From Fragilaria crotonensis (lineage: Eukaryota; Bacillariophyta; Fragilariophyceae; Fragilariales; Fragilariaceae): a stretch of DNA of 53,084 nucleotides. The translations under genes and the position numbers were made by a program. Below, in pieces: positions 1-10,543 of this stretch. Where the stretch lies: contig JAKSYS010000434.1 of the NCBI GenBank assembly GCA_022925895.1, positions 1 through 53,084 on the forward strand. The letters run 5' to 3'. The first letter of the stretch is position 1, and every line of letters starts with the position of its first letter. The notes below the pieces were generated by a model that was given only the letters and a program-made list of their open reading frames with translations, was not told the DNA's origin and ran no database searches.

Positions 1-12
1 GGTTTCACCTCA
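1..12 (+). repeat. Left terminal inverted repeat
   Basis: GGTTTCACCTCA, matched in inverted orientation at 3509-3521 with a one-base insertion. It may extend left of the window. Confidence 0.65.
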
Positions 13-237
13 GAAAATCCTGGCGCACCACGTAGTATATGCTGTACACACGAAGTAGGATGTATCTTCTTGTGACGTCATGTCGGAATGTATTCTCGCG
101 CTGGAAGCACGAGTTTCACAATGATATTGCGTGCCGTCGTTTGCAACAATTGCACTCCGTTTAGGCTACCCAATCCTGGCAGGTCTGTTTAAAACACAGT
201 CAACTATCAAACTGATTTGTTTGGGTAGCCTGATACG

Positions 238-3200
238 ATGGCTGACAAGGGCATTTACACCATTATCACAGCAGCTGCCATGTTGATTCGTTTCGATGCT
301 ACATACGGACCCAGGTTGATAAATTGTTGGCTTCCAGCGGAAACTTGGGTCGAAGCATTAAAGAAGAGTGGGCACATTGATGCCACTCTCAACATTGACA
401 CCCAAAATTTAATGCAGCTTTTGCAAAGTCCGCATCTTTTGGATCTGTGATGTCGAGATTTGATGGATCGAACACTACTGGCGTGTTCCATGTGAGTACC
501 GCCATCAACAGTTTTACTACTTCACTGAGGAGACAAAGCAGATTTTGTATCCAAGCCCCTTGAACCGAGCATGGAAGGAAAGGGTGCTTGAAGTTGCTTC
601 AAATGTCCTGACAATCCCATCGACACGGGCACGACCTCATAGTACCAGCAGCAGTATCGATGCCGAAAACGCAGGTGTCATTAATGAAGATGAACAAGAA
701 GTTTCCCTAATAAGCGCCGGCGAGTTGATGGTAATAATGCTGGTCCTTCCACATTCTCTACTGGCCCGAAAGTCCCGAAGCGTACCTTCTCTTCAAACCA
801 AGGAGAGAATTCGTGAGTGTTTTCGACAGTGCCCAGAATGCAACAACTAGTACTACAATGGAATACATCGAGACTCCCAGGAGGCGCTAGAGCGTCGAAT
901 CTTGCAGCTCAAGGCAGTTCATGAGAGCGAGAATAGTTGGCGTTGTGTGGTACAGGGTGGAGACCCGGACAACTATTGTACCAAGACCGAAATCTACGAG
1001 ATTCGACAGAGGTCGCTATTTTTGATATTAGCATACCAACTTGCTCTTCAACATATGAATAAGTGGACGTGGCATGAGTGTTGCCGGGATGCATGCAAGA
1101 CTTTGAATGGGCTTGGGCTGAATCAGGCCACGTTCTACAAGACAGTGGCCCAATGGAACATGGGGTTCCGCGAGCTGGAATGCTTTCCATCCGAACCTGT
1201 ATGTGCAGTGTGGGAAACGACCCCTGCCGCGACTGCTTGAGATATACCCTGATGCGAAGGAACAGATCTTGTCGTTTGGAATGAAAAACTTAGCCAAACT
1301 AACAATAGAGAGTGTCCGCGACTTTATTGTCAGCACAGTAATACCAAGACTGGCATTGCAATGGCAACAAGATGAGGAGGCTGGTGCGGCGTCGGCGGAC
1401 CAACAAGGCACAGGTATCGATAGTACTAGTACTATTACTACTACTAGGACAAGTCATACTGAAGAGAATCAAACAGCCTCTCGGACTCTAATAAACTCCT
1501 TTCTTCATGCCTACGGATTAAAGACCTTGAGCTTCAGTACTGCATGGCGTTGGATGAAGCGACTTGGATTTGAATTCGACGATCGGAAGAAGAGCTTTTA
1601 TGTTGACGGCCACGAACGAGAGGACGTTGTGGCGAACCGTAAACAATTCTGTACAACTTATCTAACTAAGTTGGAGCCATATTGCAAACGGTGGATACAA
1701 ATTCCTATAAATGACGCTATTGGTATGGCAAACGTTGACGTCGAAATGGGACACAGGTACTTCGACATTGTCAAGGATACAGAGCACATAGAATACCACG
1801 TTGACTACTGGAATCGTTTCGGCGGCGGAACAGATGTCATCAATCCAACAACCAGTATCAGAGTATCTTCCAATGCACGACCGATCATGATCATTGGTCA
1901 GGATGAGAGTGTCTTTTCCCAGTATTTGATGGGCGCAAAGACTTGGATCGCTCGAACGGTCAGAGACCTCTTCTGCCTAAGTCAGAAGGGGATGGATACA
2001 TGCTGTCTGCCTTCGTATCCCGAGACTTTGGCTTTGGGCGACAAATGTCAGACATAGAGTTAGAAAGAGTCAACAACGAGAGGAGAGCAACGGGATCAAC
2101 TTACAAAGACACACAAGCCGCAATGGAAATCAACGGCACCGTTTACAAAGCTGCCTTGACTGAGTCTCCTTTGTGAAGTACTTATACATCGGGGTGAACA
2201 ACGAAGGCTATTGGAATTCCTATCATATGAGTCTTCAGTTTGAAGACATCGTCGATTGCCTGAAGGTTCTTTATCCAAGCTATGACATGATCTTCACATT
2301 CGACCACAGTCAAGGGCACGCTCGCAAGCGCGAACATGCTCTCAGTGCACAGCACATGTCCAAGTCCTTCGGAGGGCACAAGCAAGAATGAGAGATACTC
2401 TTATAATGGCACAAGATGGGTTCCTCGGTCCGCACTTACCTTCGCTGACTGTTGGCGACACGCAGTCATTGATATTCAAGGACTCTGACACAGGTCCATG
2501 GTATCTAAATGACGATCAACGTGAAATCAAAGGCGTGACCGACCGACAGGAAAATCAGGACAGTGGAGAGGTCTAAAAGCAACTTCTTGAAGCACTCAAA
2601 GAGAAGGGAGTGGCACTCCAGCAGCAACGAGGTTTCACAAAAAAGAGCTCAGGTGTTTGCGACAAACAACAACATCGAACTATCAGACCGCAAGGAAATA
2701 GTAGCTCCTGGATGGGTGGGACAACCCAAAGGCCTTCTACAAGTTCTGTCAGAGAGGGCTGATTGATAGAAGTTCGTTAGAGAAGTATACGCTTGATGGG
2801 CGCAAGGACAACATCACAGGCACAATTGACTTACGATATTCGCTTCGTAATATAATGGCAGAATGTACTGACTTTAAAGACGAAGAATCGGCGCTTCAAT
2901 ACCTTGGATCTCAGCTTGGGTGACAGTCTTACTAACACCAAAGTTTCATGCAGAGCTTGCTGGTGAGGGCGTCGAATATTGCTGGGCACATGCCAAGGCA
3001 TACTATCGACGCATGCCACTGTCTCGCAAACGTGGGAAGAAAACTTCAAGCAGCTGGTTCGAGACTGCACAAGCCCTGTTACTGTTCTAACGAAGGAAAG
3101 GATTGAGAAGTTTGCATCACGGGCGCGGGCATACGTATGTACTTACCATCATCTTCAGCAGGAGCAGGAGGAGAAACAACATCAGCGAGCTGCTGCAAGG

Positions 3201-3389
3201 TGGGTTGAGAACGAAGATCAGAATTCTCTCGCTCAGCGGACCACTCCTTTTATCCCCAAACAAGAACAACTCCTCTATGCCGAAATCGAAAGGCTGATGA
3301 AAGCCTTCAAGTGTCACAGGTGTGCCCTTGACTTCGACCGCGGCTTTGTGCATTCCGAGTTGAGAAACGCAAAGATCAAAGGTGATTAA
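238..3389 (+). pseudogene. DDE transposase, multiply frameshifted
   Basis: Conserved pieces occur in order but in changing frames: 902-1240 (helical DNA-binding-like region), 1203-2057 (GFEFDDRKKS, YVDGHERED, then IIGQDESVFSQ), 1943-2176 (PKSEGDGYMLSAFVSRDFG), 2173-2391 (NNEGYW, FTFDHSQGHA, GGHKQE), 2388-2576 (MRDTLI), 2563-2766 (APGWVGQPKGLLQVL) and 2979-3389 (NFKQLVRDCTS, ERIEKFASRARAY). The aspartates of VDGHER, GQDES and FDHSQGH are the likely catalytic acids. Frame changes fall near 1200, 1990, 2175, 2390, 2570 and 2770-2980, and earlier pieces at 238-450 and 545-850 are in different frames again. No intron model joins them, so this is a decayed gene. The order of motifs, ending in an FHAEL-type region and a RARAY helix, matches a transposase family repeated in diatoms and fungi (recalled, not searched). 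Confidence 0.8.
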
Positions 3390-3508
3390 TTGTGAATGTA
3401 ACGAGTGACGATTGTGAAAGATATGGATTGCAGATTTTTTGGCTGAATTCTACTCTGGGATAATGTATACATAAGTACAAAACATATGAAGCTGTACGCG
3501 AGGAGGGT

Positions 3509-3521
3509 TGAGGGTGAAACC
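3509..3521 (-). repeat. Right terminal inverted repeat
   Basis: TGAGGGTGAAACC is the inverted partner of the first 12 bases. It lies about 120 bp beyond the last recognisable transposase codons (3389), a normal distance for a 3' end. Confidence 0.65.
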
Positions 3522-4006
3522 TGCCATACCATATGACGTTTCGGTTTGCAACCATTTGCTGCCATACTACTTGTACTACCATACTACGTTCCGTCGCAAC
3601 TCTATGGCTCCATTCAGACAGCTGCGTGCCACGTCAGTACAGCGAGCAGTCTCAGAACAACTTGAAGGCTTTACCGACCCTGTGAAAAAGTACTATATCA
3701 GACTTGACTTTCGACGTCCTCGAGTACCATGTAGGACACAATACGAGGGTACAAGTACCGGTTCCAGGGACCTGGGACTACCTGTTCCTTATTGATCGAG
3801 CAAAAGAAGTTTATCCGGCCAAACATCATGCACATTTTTACCAGTCTGCGTAACAAATGTAACAAGACACAAGACAGTTCTCATGAACCCTGGCTCTTGT
3901 CGCTGGCAAACAGCAAACAGTGTGGAATTGAAAGAGTGCAACATGCATCACTTGCACTCAAGATCATGAAAGCCGAAAGACAGCAATAATCTGGTTAGGA
4001 ATGCAA
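3522..4006. other. Gene-free spacer with GTAC palindromes
   Basis: No credible gene. Around 3725-3765 there is a cluster of GTAC words, including GGTACAAGTACCGGT. The same core recurs at about 24050-24062, upstream of the GT23-like gene. Confidence 0.5.
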
Positions 4007-4901
4007 TTATCTACTAGCTTGCTCACACCAATCGTTGAATCGTCGAATGTTGTCGCGGGCTTCGTCAATCATCGAATCCCAATCTAGGAGTGGAATGCGA
4101 TCCACAGGTGCACTATCAAATGCTTGTACAAGAGCTGTTTCGAAGAACAGCGATCGCACAGGTAATGGTAGTCGCTCTTGGGCTTTAAATGACAGGGTCT
4201 TCTTCGAGGGTAATGTACACAACTCATTGTCTTTGCAGTGCCGACAGCTCCATGAGATTCGCTTCAACGTAGTTGCTTCACTTCATGCGTCAATTCCCCG
4301 GCTTGGCGGAACCGCTCCGCTCCCAATGCACCTTTCAGCGCCTCCTCACGAGAAGGCACTTGACGCTTCTTCAATCGCCGTCGCAACAAGGATACAGTCA
4401 AAAGGCGAATGCGATCCTTCAGCGTCTTGGTATTGGCATATTCTCGAAAGCTTGGGGCAGTCTTGAACAATAGCTGTTCTAAACTCTGTGCAAGTTGAAT
4501 GATTTTATACCCTTCGTGTTCACCACTTTGCGATAGCATGGTTTCACTGTGGTTCGTAGACAGAAATTCATGTGTGAAAAAAACGAGCAGATTAATTCTC
4601 CGAAACAACTTCTCACGAAAACTTACATGACCCGAAGAAAAGCCCGGCGGATGATGAGTTGATCATCACCTGAAGGAAGTGTAGAGCAGCCTGCGAGCAG
4701 CAACACATCTAACGAAGTTCTGGTAGAAGTCTCATTTCGTGAGAAACAAGTACTTTCAGTTGGATCGTTTCCCTCGTACTCCACAAGACTGAGCTTCGCG
4801 AAACTATCAGATGGCGCGTTGTTCATTTCGGCGTCTGTGCACTTTTCAATGTAATTCCGAGAAGACAAGTTCGTTCTCATCAAGTGTGGAGATGGATGCA
4901 T
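4007..4901 (-). CDS. Unknown protein, two exons plus a possible frameshift
   Basis: Exon 1 runs from an ATG at 4901 to 4627. It is followed by an 80-nt intron (4626-4547) with a GTAAGT donor and a CCACAG acceptor. Exon 1 leaves two bases of a codon and exon 2 supplies the third, so the frame is kept. Exon 2 carries a basic helical segment, YANTKTLKDRIRLLTVSLL, then LLRRRLKKRQ and ALGAERFRQAGEL. It hits a stop at 4264, while the next frame continues to 4007 with SLFFETALVQAFDSAPVDR and LDWDSMIDEARDN. That looks like the C-terminal part of the same protein, reached by a one-base shift or an unseen small intron near 4265. A TLK-R-helix followed by a C-terminal FDTALV-like block is familiar from unannotated diatom proteins, and a KIX-like fold is possible, but I assign no function. 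No in-frame ATG exists upstream of 4901 before about 5020. Confidence 0.5.
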
Positions 4902-4949
4902 GGATGATTGATGCACTGAGGTATTTGGTGTTGAATGATGAGCGATCAC

Positions 4950-6223
4950 CGATAACCGATCACCAATCGAAGACGAGTTGATGTGACAAATCGAAACGTG
5001 AAGGCACAGGAGTATACTCGAAGGTTTTTATGCGGTCTGCCCTAATATCATACTATTTCTTTGAGTGCTGGATTACACTTGTGCTCGACTACAACTACTA
5101 CAGACTCTTCAGTGGTACTACTTCATAGCGGAAAATTTGGTGTCAAAACAAAGTGCTGCCACGGAAGGAGAAACAAATTGTCCTTCCAAAATCCATGAAT
5201 CAGGCCTGTTCGTCGCAGTCTTGTTCGTGTCGGACAAAATCGTTACGAACGATAAACATCGCTCATTTACTACAGGAACATGTCCTAACACATCAAACGA
5301 GTGCTAATACAACTTTCAGAATACGTAACGTGATGAATACATTCGAAGATCGTAATGTCGTAGCATTCATGGAATACATAGTAACTGGCACTCATGGGTC
5401 ACGAGCTCACCAGGTCTCATGACTGCAAATTTGTGCTGAGGTACGTGGTAGTAGTTCTTATTCCTCCGAGGATATTCATTCATCTACAGGAATGATAATG
5501 TTTTAACCACCTGGTCAACGGAGAAAAGCCAGTTGGTTAAAAAAGTTTCTCCTCGTCTACCGTTGTGTCCCCGCTCACTCTGGTATGTTCTTCGAACAGT
5601 ATGACGTGGCAGTAGTCAAGCACCCTGCATCGGAGAATTACGAAAATGACGAACATGTCGGGCTATGCATTTCATTTCCTATTGGTCAAATTTCGCGACT
5701 TCGAACGACCGATTCGGCACTATTCATGGGAGATGCGAGGTGCGTCAGTTTTCGCAACGAATCTCTGAATATCCGACAGTCTTTTTATAGCATGGACTGC
5801 AAGTTCATGCATGGAAGGGCACATCTGGTATGGCATTCACGTAATAATTATATTCACACTTAAGGGTAGAACACGTGCTATCAAACAGTGCCTGCAATTC
5901 CGGAGCACGACGTACGTCGATTTTGTACCCATAGCCTCAGTACTCTCATTACTGGGCATCTACTTCGGAAGGACTAACATTTTGGGGAATGATCGGCATA
6001 TCGGTACGTTAAGTAATTTAGCGTCACCACGATGGTTCTTTTTTACGTACACGTACTTGTAGCATAGAGTCAATCAAGAAATGCTGGATAGTTAAGTTTC
6101 TCCCTCTTCGACCATCGTGTGACTTTTCTGAAAACCCAAGTAGAAATGCAACGCACCCGCAGTACGTAATCCATTCTACTACTGCAGTGTGCCGATTCGG
6201 CGAAACCTCGAAATTCACGAGCA
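4950..6223. other. Gene-free stretch
   Basis: Only short, compositionally random open frames on both strands; no recognisable domain, RNA gene or repeat. Confidence 0.4.
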
Positions 6224-6450
6224 GGAGGCCTTGTAAGTCCCCTAATCGAGCCGATCGAGCTTTTCTAAAAAAAATTGACTCCATAAATTATATTGCAAAT
6301 TAAGTTACACGTCAACTTTACCGACAAATCTCAGACTGCTCCTCTGGGGACAGAAATACCGTACAGTTTACCAGTAGTAAGTAGAACTCAGTACTCCCGT
6401 ACAACACTGCAGGTGATGGCCGGCTCGATTAGGGGACATACACGGGCTCC
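6224..6450. repeat. Inverted repeat with 30-bp arms
   Basis: 6224-6253 and 6421-6450 are inverted copies, matching at about 27 of 30 positions, with the perfect core CCCCTAATCGAGCCG. The spacer is 167 bp. The arms could be ends of a small MITE or a foldback element; no target duplication is visible next to them. Confidence 0.55.
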
Positions 6451-6556
6451 CATTCGCATTGGCGTTTCGCAGCCTGTATTCTCGGAGTATCCAAAATCCG
6501 AAACCCCTGAAACATACCTATCCAATACTGGCATACTGACTAGTTGTATACTGTTG

Positions 6557-7430
6557 TAACAGTCATCATCTTTGTTCTTGTCACGTTGACAAACCAACCA
6601 ACATTTACCATCATTCTCAATTCCTTGTTTGCCATGGAGATTGAGGACATGGCAAGGAAAAGAAAGGTAATGAGAATGGTGAAAAATGGACAACATGAGA
6701 AAGTGAGGTGAAGAGAAGGGCTTTGGCAAGGAAGATAGGAGTGCAAAGATGGGCTGGATATGTGTGGAATGAAGGATGGCAGAAGTGTTGCATGGCAGAT
6801 GTGCAGCTTGTGTTTACACCAGAAATCTATGCGATGATCCCGTGAAATTTGCAATCACCAAATGACCCCCCCCAAATGTTAAAAATACCCCCATAGAGAA
6901 TGCTTTTTCCAAAAACTCAAATGTACCCCTTGATAGAGAATGCTCTTACAAGATGGTTTGGCAGAAAGGGGGGGTTACGTCAGAATCTGACCCCCGGGTT
7001 TTTTGCATTCTTCACTGTCATAACGGTCATCACCTTTGTTCACGTCTCATCAACCATCACTTGTCTCCTTTCCTCCTTCCTCACCATGGAGATTTGAAGT
7101 CACAGCAAGGAAGCAACGATAGGGAATGAGAAGGGTAAAAAACAAGAGAATAAGAGGAGAAGGGGGTGATGCCAAGGAGGACAGGAGTGGAGAGAAAGGC
7201 AAGGATAAATGGAAAGGAAGATGGCAGATGTGAGCAGTCAGATTTCGAAAATCTGGAAATCTGACCACTGGTGTGTACATTGGGGGGGGGTGACATCTGT
7301 GACCCCCCACATTGAATAAACCCCTCATAGAGAATGCTTTTTCCAAAACCCGCAAAAATATTAATTGTACCCCATGATTGAGAATGCTCTTAAAAATATT
7401 AGTTGTACCCCATGATTGAGAATGCTCTTA
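6557..7430. repeat. Divergent direct duplication of about 400 bp
   Basis: Copy 1 (about 6557-6948) and copy 2 (about 7020-7392) share ordered blocks: GTCATCA-CTTTGTTC near the start, CCATGGAGATT in the middle, purine-rich AAGGA/GAAGATGGCAGA runs, then GAGAATGCTTTTTCCAAAA (6896 and 7330) and GAGAATGCTCTTA (6936 and 7380). The copies have many indels, so the duplication is old. No coding potential is apparent. Confidence 0.6.
7354..7429. repeat. Tandem 38-bp repeat, two copies
   Basis: 7354-7391 and 7392-7429 differ at one position (ATTAATTG versus ATTAGTTG). Each contains GTACCCCATGATTGAGAATG. The unit extends the end of the larger duplication to its left. Confidence 0.85.
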
Positions 7431-7646
7431 TCAACTTGACCCTCATCGATTGGAGACAGGATTCTTGCCCAGCATTTGCAAGCATTAGCAGTACACACTA
7501 AAATGCATTGGAGTGTCTATCAACTTATTAATAAGTTCAGTAATGAAAGAAGAGAGGCAGTTTGTGTTGAGTGAACAAAAGCAAACTTCTTGCTAACAAA
7601 ACCTCATTTCATGGGAGTATGTAGCAGCATAACAGATGACAGACCC

Positions 7647-7934
7647 TTAACCCTGGATCAGCACTCGTCCGTCCTGGCCAATCTTTTTTGCAGGATGGCC
7701 GAGAACTTCTCCTACCATTTCTAGCATCGTGACTGCAACATGGACATCCAAGTCAGCTTCTGTGTACAACGGCTGGGGTTGATGGCAATGTGTGAAATCG
7801 TGAATATGCTGTCTGCTATGTTCCACTTGATTTTGCATCGGTGGTACATACGCCACAACACATGATAGCACAAGTAGCGATGCGGCGGAATCAGTTGTAG
7901 GGCGACGAAGCCATCTTCGTTCCCAGATATGCAT
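7647..7934 (-). CDS. Hypothetical small protein (doubtful)
   Basis: A 95-codon ATG-initiated frame. Residues about 15-32 (SAASLLVLSCVVAYVPP) could be a signal anchor; the rest (HDFTHCHQPQPLYTEADLD, VAVTMLEMVGEVLGHP) is mixed and soluble. No family recognised. It may be a chance ORF or one exon of a larger gene; the sequence around its start also looks like a splice donor (CAGGTATGC). Confidence 0.2.
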   Translation of the reverse strand: MHIWERRWLRRPTTDSAASLLVLSCVVAYVPPMQNQVEHSRQHIHDFTHCHQPQPLYTEADLDVHVAVTMLEMVGEVLGHPAKKIGQDGRVLIQG

Positions 7935-8177
7935 ACCTGTGGATGGTTTCCACTGCAGTAGATTTATCGATCATACATTATAACAAGACCAATATCCGAA
8001 CACTAAATCACAGAACCCGACAGTATTGATAGAGCTAATTCGGCATAACAGTATCCTACCTACTACGAATTATTCCTTCATTCATCGACGCTTGTCGTTA
8101 TTGTTCTTTTTGTTTCATAAAGAATCCCATCACGTCGTCCCAAGTGTTGTGTGTGCATACCCGTTCCAAACAACATT

Positions 8178-8855
8178 TTAAACAGAAGTGACTGCAGCAA
8201 TACGACTGACAATAGGAAGACCAACACATCCACTCGATTCTTCCGTCACAATACGGACACATTGGACGTTGGCGAAGTAGTCTTGTCCATTGGCCAGAAG
8301 TCGAACCTTGACATCCTCCGCGACGGTTCCAGTGCTTTGAAGATGACGAGTCAAGAGTTGTCGTTCGCGTTGTTCGGAGTTGCCTGAACCATTGATGGTC
8401 GTGGCACCGGCAGGACAACTACTGCCAACACACGCGTACGAGCCTAGGACAGTGAAGATATTGTACCACACTTCTTCACCTGACGCCGAAAAGGCAGAGT
8501 TGATGTATTGTTGCAATACTTCAATATCATAGACGAGCAAATCTGGGTCGGCAGTGCGCGACTTCTTTTCCTTTCTGAGTTGCAAGGCATTCGTTCGCTT
8601 GAGAAGGAACTTGCCGAGTTGTTTCAAATCCCTTTGGCCACCTCCGGTTATGTCAGGAATACCAAAGACAGTGACAGTGAAATTGGCTTGAAACATGTTG
8701 GTGTATTTCATTTCCGTCGGAGGAATGGCATTCTCCTCGGGGTCCTCATCGTCGCCATCGTCTCCATCATCTCCATCATCATACGTCACCGGAGATGTCT
8801 GTGATGCCGCGATCGCAATGAAAGCGAGGACTAATAAGACGAAGAGTCGTGACAT
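8178..8855 (-). CDS. Secreted protein of unknown function, paralogue of the next gene
   Basis: I chose the ATG at 8855 because it starts a clear signal peptide (MSRLFVLLVLAFIAIAASQ); the open frame upstream is basic and unlikely. The mature protein has an acidic run (DDGDDGDDGDDEDPEE at about 28-43), then a globular part with VFGIPDITGGGQRDLKQLG, an ACVGSSCPAG cysteine pair, a dibasic RERQLL segment and a C-terminal YFANVQCVRIV. It is about 225 residues long with no membrane anchor. The gene is divergent from the one at 9532-10233, whose product shares the blocks V-x-GxPxxTxxGxRD, a C-x-x-C-like pair and a C-terminal C-x-R-x-x-C, in the same order. Function unknown; likely extracellular or in the secretory pathway. 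Confidence 0.7.
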   Translation of the reverse strand: MSRLFVLLVLAFIAIAASQTSPVTYDDGDDGDDGDDEDPEENAIPPTEMKYTNMFQANFTVTVFGIPDITGGGQRDLKQLGKFLLKRTNALQLRKEKKSRTADPDLLVYDIEVLQQYINSAFSASGEEVWYNIFTVLGSYACVGSSCPAGATTINGSGNSEQRERQLLTRHLQSTGTVAEDVKVRLLANGQDYFANVQCVRIVTEESSGCVGLPIVSRIAAVTSV

Positions 8856-9531
8856 GTTGTTGTTGTTGGATTTTTTCAGGATCTGAATTGTGCGTTGCTT
8901 GCGATCTTGCAATTTATGCCTTTCAGAGCCTTTCTTGGGGGGAGCGCGTGGTGGTTGTGATCGTCGAAAAAAAGCATCTGTGCCACTTCCGTGTTGCAAA
9001 TGCTTTCAATGGAAAGTGCCAGTCAGTAATAAACTCACTGGGTCTACACAAGAGTCATTTGATGAATCGGAGTCCCACGATTGATTAAGCATTGGTCATT
9101 GTTGAGGACACATAAATGATGTCGAAATATCAATCAAGACCCATATGATTTGCATTACGATTGTTCATAGAAGTAGCGTCCGGATGGTCATTAAAAGCGC
9201 ATATGAGCAGTCATTACGATTAAGGAAGGATAGTGCTGCGTTGTGTCGCGGGAGCATACCGGTAGATGTCCTGGTTGTGGTTTTTGTCGAGGCCCAACGC
9301 GCCTAATTAATTAGGAAAAGGAACAAGGTCTTTTCTCCCCGAGTGACCCCATCTGAAATTCCAACTCCACGTAGGAACAGGTACTTTCCCACGGCGGTAG
9401 GTCATCGAAAAGTCATTGCCCTCGTACCGAAATGAACACAGTCGTGAAACTGGCTGAGTGTATTGTAAATCATACACGCGAAACATAAGATATTCGAGCA
9501 TCTAAATCGTCATTAAAACCTTTCATCCACC
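8856..9531. promoter_or_regulatory. Shared divergent promoter region
   Basis: This 676-bp spacer separates the two head-to-head secreted-protein genes and must contain both promoters. No gene is supported in it. I see no clear TATA box for either direction. Confidence 0.45.
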
Positions 9532-10233
9532 ATGCAAGTCGCTACTCCTTACGTTCTCCTAATCCTACTTGTCATCCCTGCTTTATGTTCTGCTCGCGTT
9601 AGATCTCAAGATTTCATCGCCGAGGAGCGTGAACTCTTCATGGTCGATCCCAATGCATCCAAATTCGAGCCCGTGTCAGCAACGTATGCTGCCTTGGGAT
9701 ACGATCAAGATCACAATTCCACTTGTGTCTATAGCATCTACGGGACACCAGAGAATACTGCTGCCGGTGATCGTGACATGCTCAGGATTGCTTCCTACTT
9801 CAAGAGACGATTCAACAAGGTCGCTAGAAAGTTGAATCCCACAAGTCCACTCCTGATGACCAGATCTGAAATTACGGCCCAAAAGCTTGGTGATGTGATT
9901 GAGAGACGACAACTTTCAGAGCAGGAGGATCGCAATTTGTTGTTTGTTAGATACAGTTTCGGCTATTTGATTACCAACTATGTGTGCATGGGATGCTCTA
10001 CCGATAATGCCGATCAACGTCGCAAGCTGCAAGAAACCTTGGGCGAAGAAGACTTTGTGGAACAACTCAAGAATGACTTGAAGAAGAGCAAGAGCAAATT
10101 CATGACAAGTGCCATTGGTTCCACCAGCTGCCTGAGAATGCAGTGCGATGGTGGAGAAACCCCGGGAATCCAACGCTTGCGCAAACTTCCCAGTCTAGCG
10201 TCATGCTTTGGAGCACCTGAAAACACCAAGTAG
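9532..10233 (+). CDS. Secreted protein of unknown function, paralogue of the previous gene
   Basis: A 233-residue protein starting with a signal peptide (MQVATPYVLLILLVIPALCSA). It continues with STCVYSIYGTPENTAAGDRD, a basic helical region (YFKRRFNKVARKL), the aromatic block LLFVRYSFGYLITN, a VCMGC cysteine pair, a lysine-rich helix (QLKNDLKKSKSKF) and SCLRMQC near the end. The GTPENTAAGDRD block aligns with GIPDITGGGQRD of the divergent neighbour, and the cysteine blocks follow in the same spacing order. The two are therefore probably old tandem or inverted duplicates. There is no membrane anchor or known catalytic motif. The start is unambiguous, with CATCCACC just before the ATG. Confidence 0.72.
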   Translation: MQVATPYVLLILLVIPALCSARVRSQDFIAEERELFMVDPNASKFEPVSATYAALGYDQDHNSTCVYSIYGTPENTAAGDRDMLRIASYFKRRFNKVARKLNPTSPLLMTRSEITAQKLGDVIERRQLSEQEDRNLLFVRYSFGYLITNYVCMGCSTDNADQRRKLQETLGEEDFVEQLKNDLKKSKSKFMTSAIGSTSCLRMQCDGGETPGIQRLRKLPSLASCFGAPENTK

Positions 10234-10543
10234 TATGTAAGATGCAGTAACAATTACAAAATATACGTACAACTAGACTACTAACCAGTAGGTATCGGGT
10301 AAGCATCGCGTGTGCTCTTGTGTGAAGGCAACGAAATCGACACGTTGGGTGAGATGCAAGGTTGTAAACCTTGAATGAATTCAACTTGTTGCTTTGACAC
10401 CCGTGAATACGACTGGTTGGGTCGCTCACATTATCTGCGTGCCCTTCAAGAGTGCCTACCACGCGTAGGAGCACATTGACAGATGCAGACTATTCACTCC
10501 GTCGCAGGGGTAGCGGCATGCATGGACTCCAAATGTCCTCCCT
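10234..10543. other. Intergenic, convergent 3' ends
   Basis: Lies between two convergent genes. No feature is seen beyond presumed 3' untranslated sequence. Confidence 0.4.

Larger units (their letters stand above)
1..3521 (+). mobile_element. Decayed DDE DNA transposon with terminal inverted repeats
   Basis: The window opens with GGTTTCACCTCA. The reverse complement of 3509-3521 reads GGTTTCACCCTCA, the same sequence with one extra C. These are probable terminal inverted repeats in the correct orientation, bounding about 3.5 kb that is otherwise filled by one broken transposase-like gene. The left end coincides with the first base of the window, so the outer flank and any left target duplication cannot be seen. 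Similarity between the two ends stops after about 13 bases. The family has a DDE transposase with a YVDGHER motif; I recognise the motif order from fungal and stramenopile genomes but cannot name the superfamily with certainty. Confidence 0.75.

Noticed and set aside
3508..3795. Plus-strand frame across the right end of the first transposon
   Set aside because: It begins inside the inverted repeat and runs into GTAC-rich spacer; no protein-like pattern.
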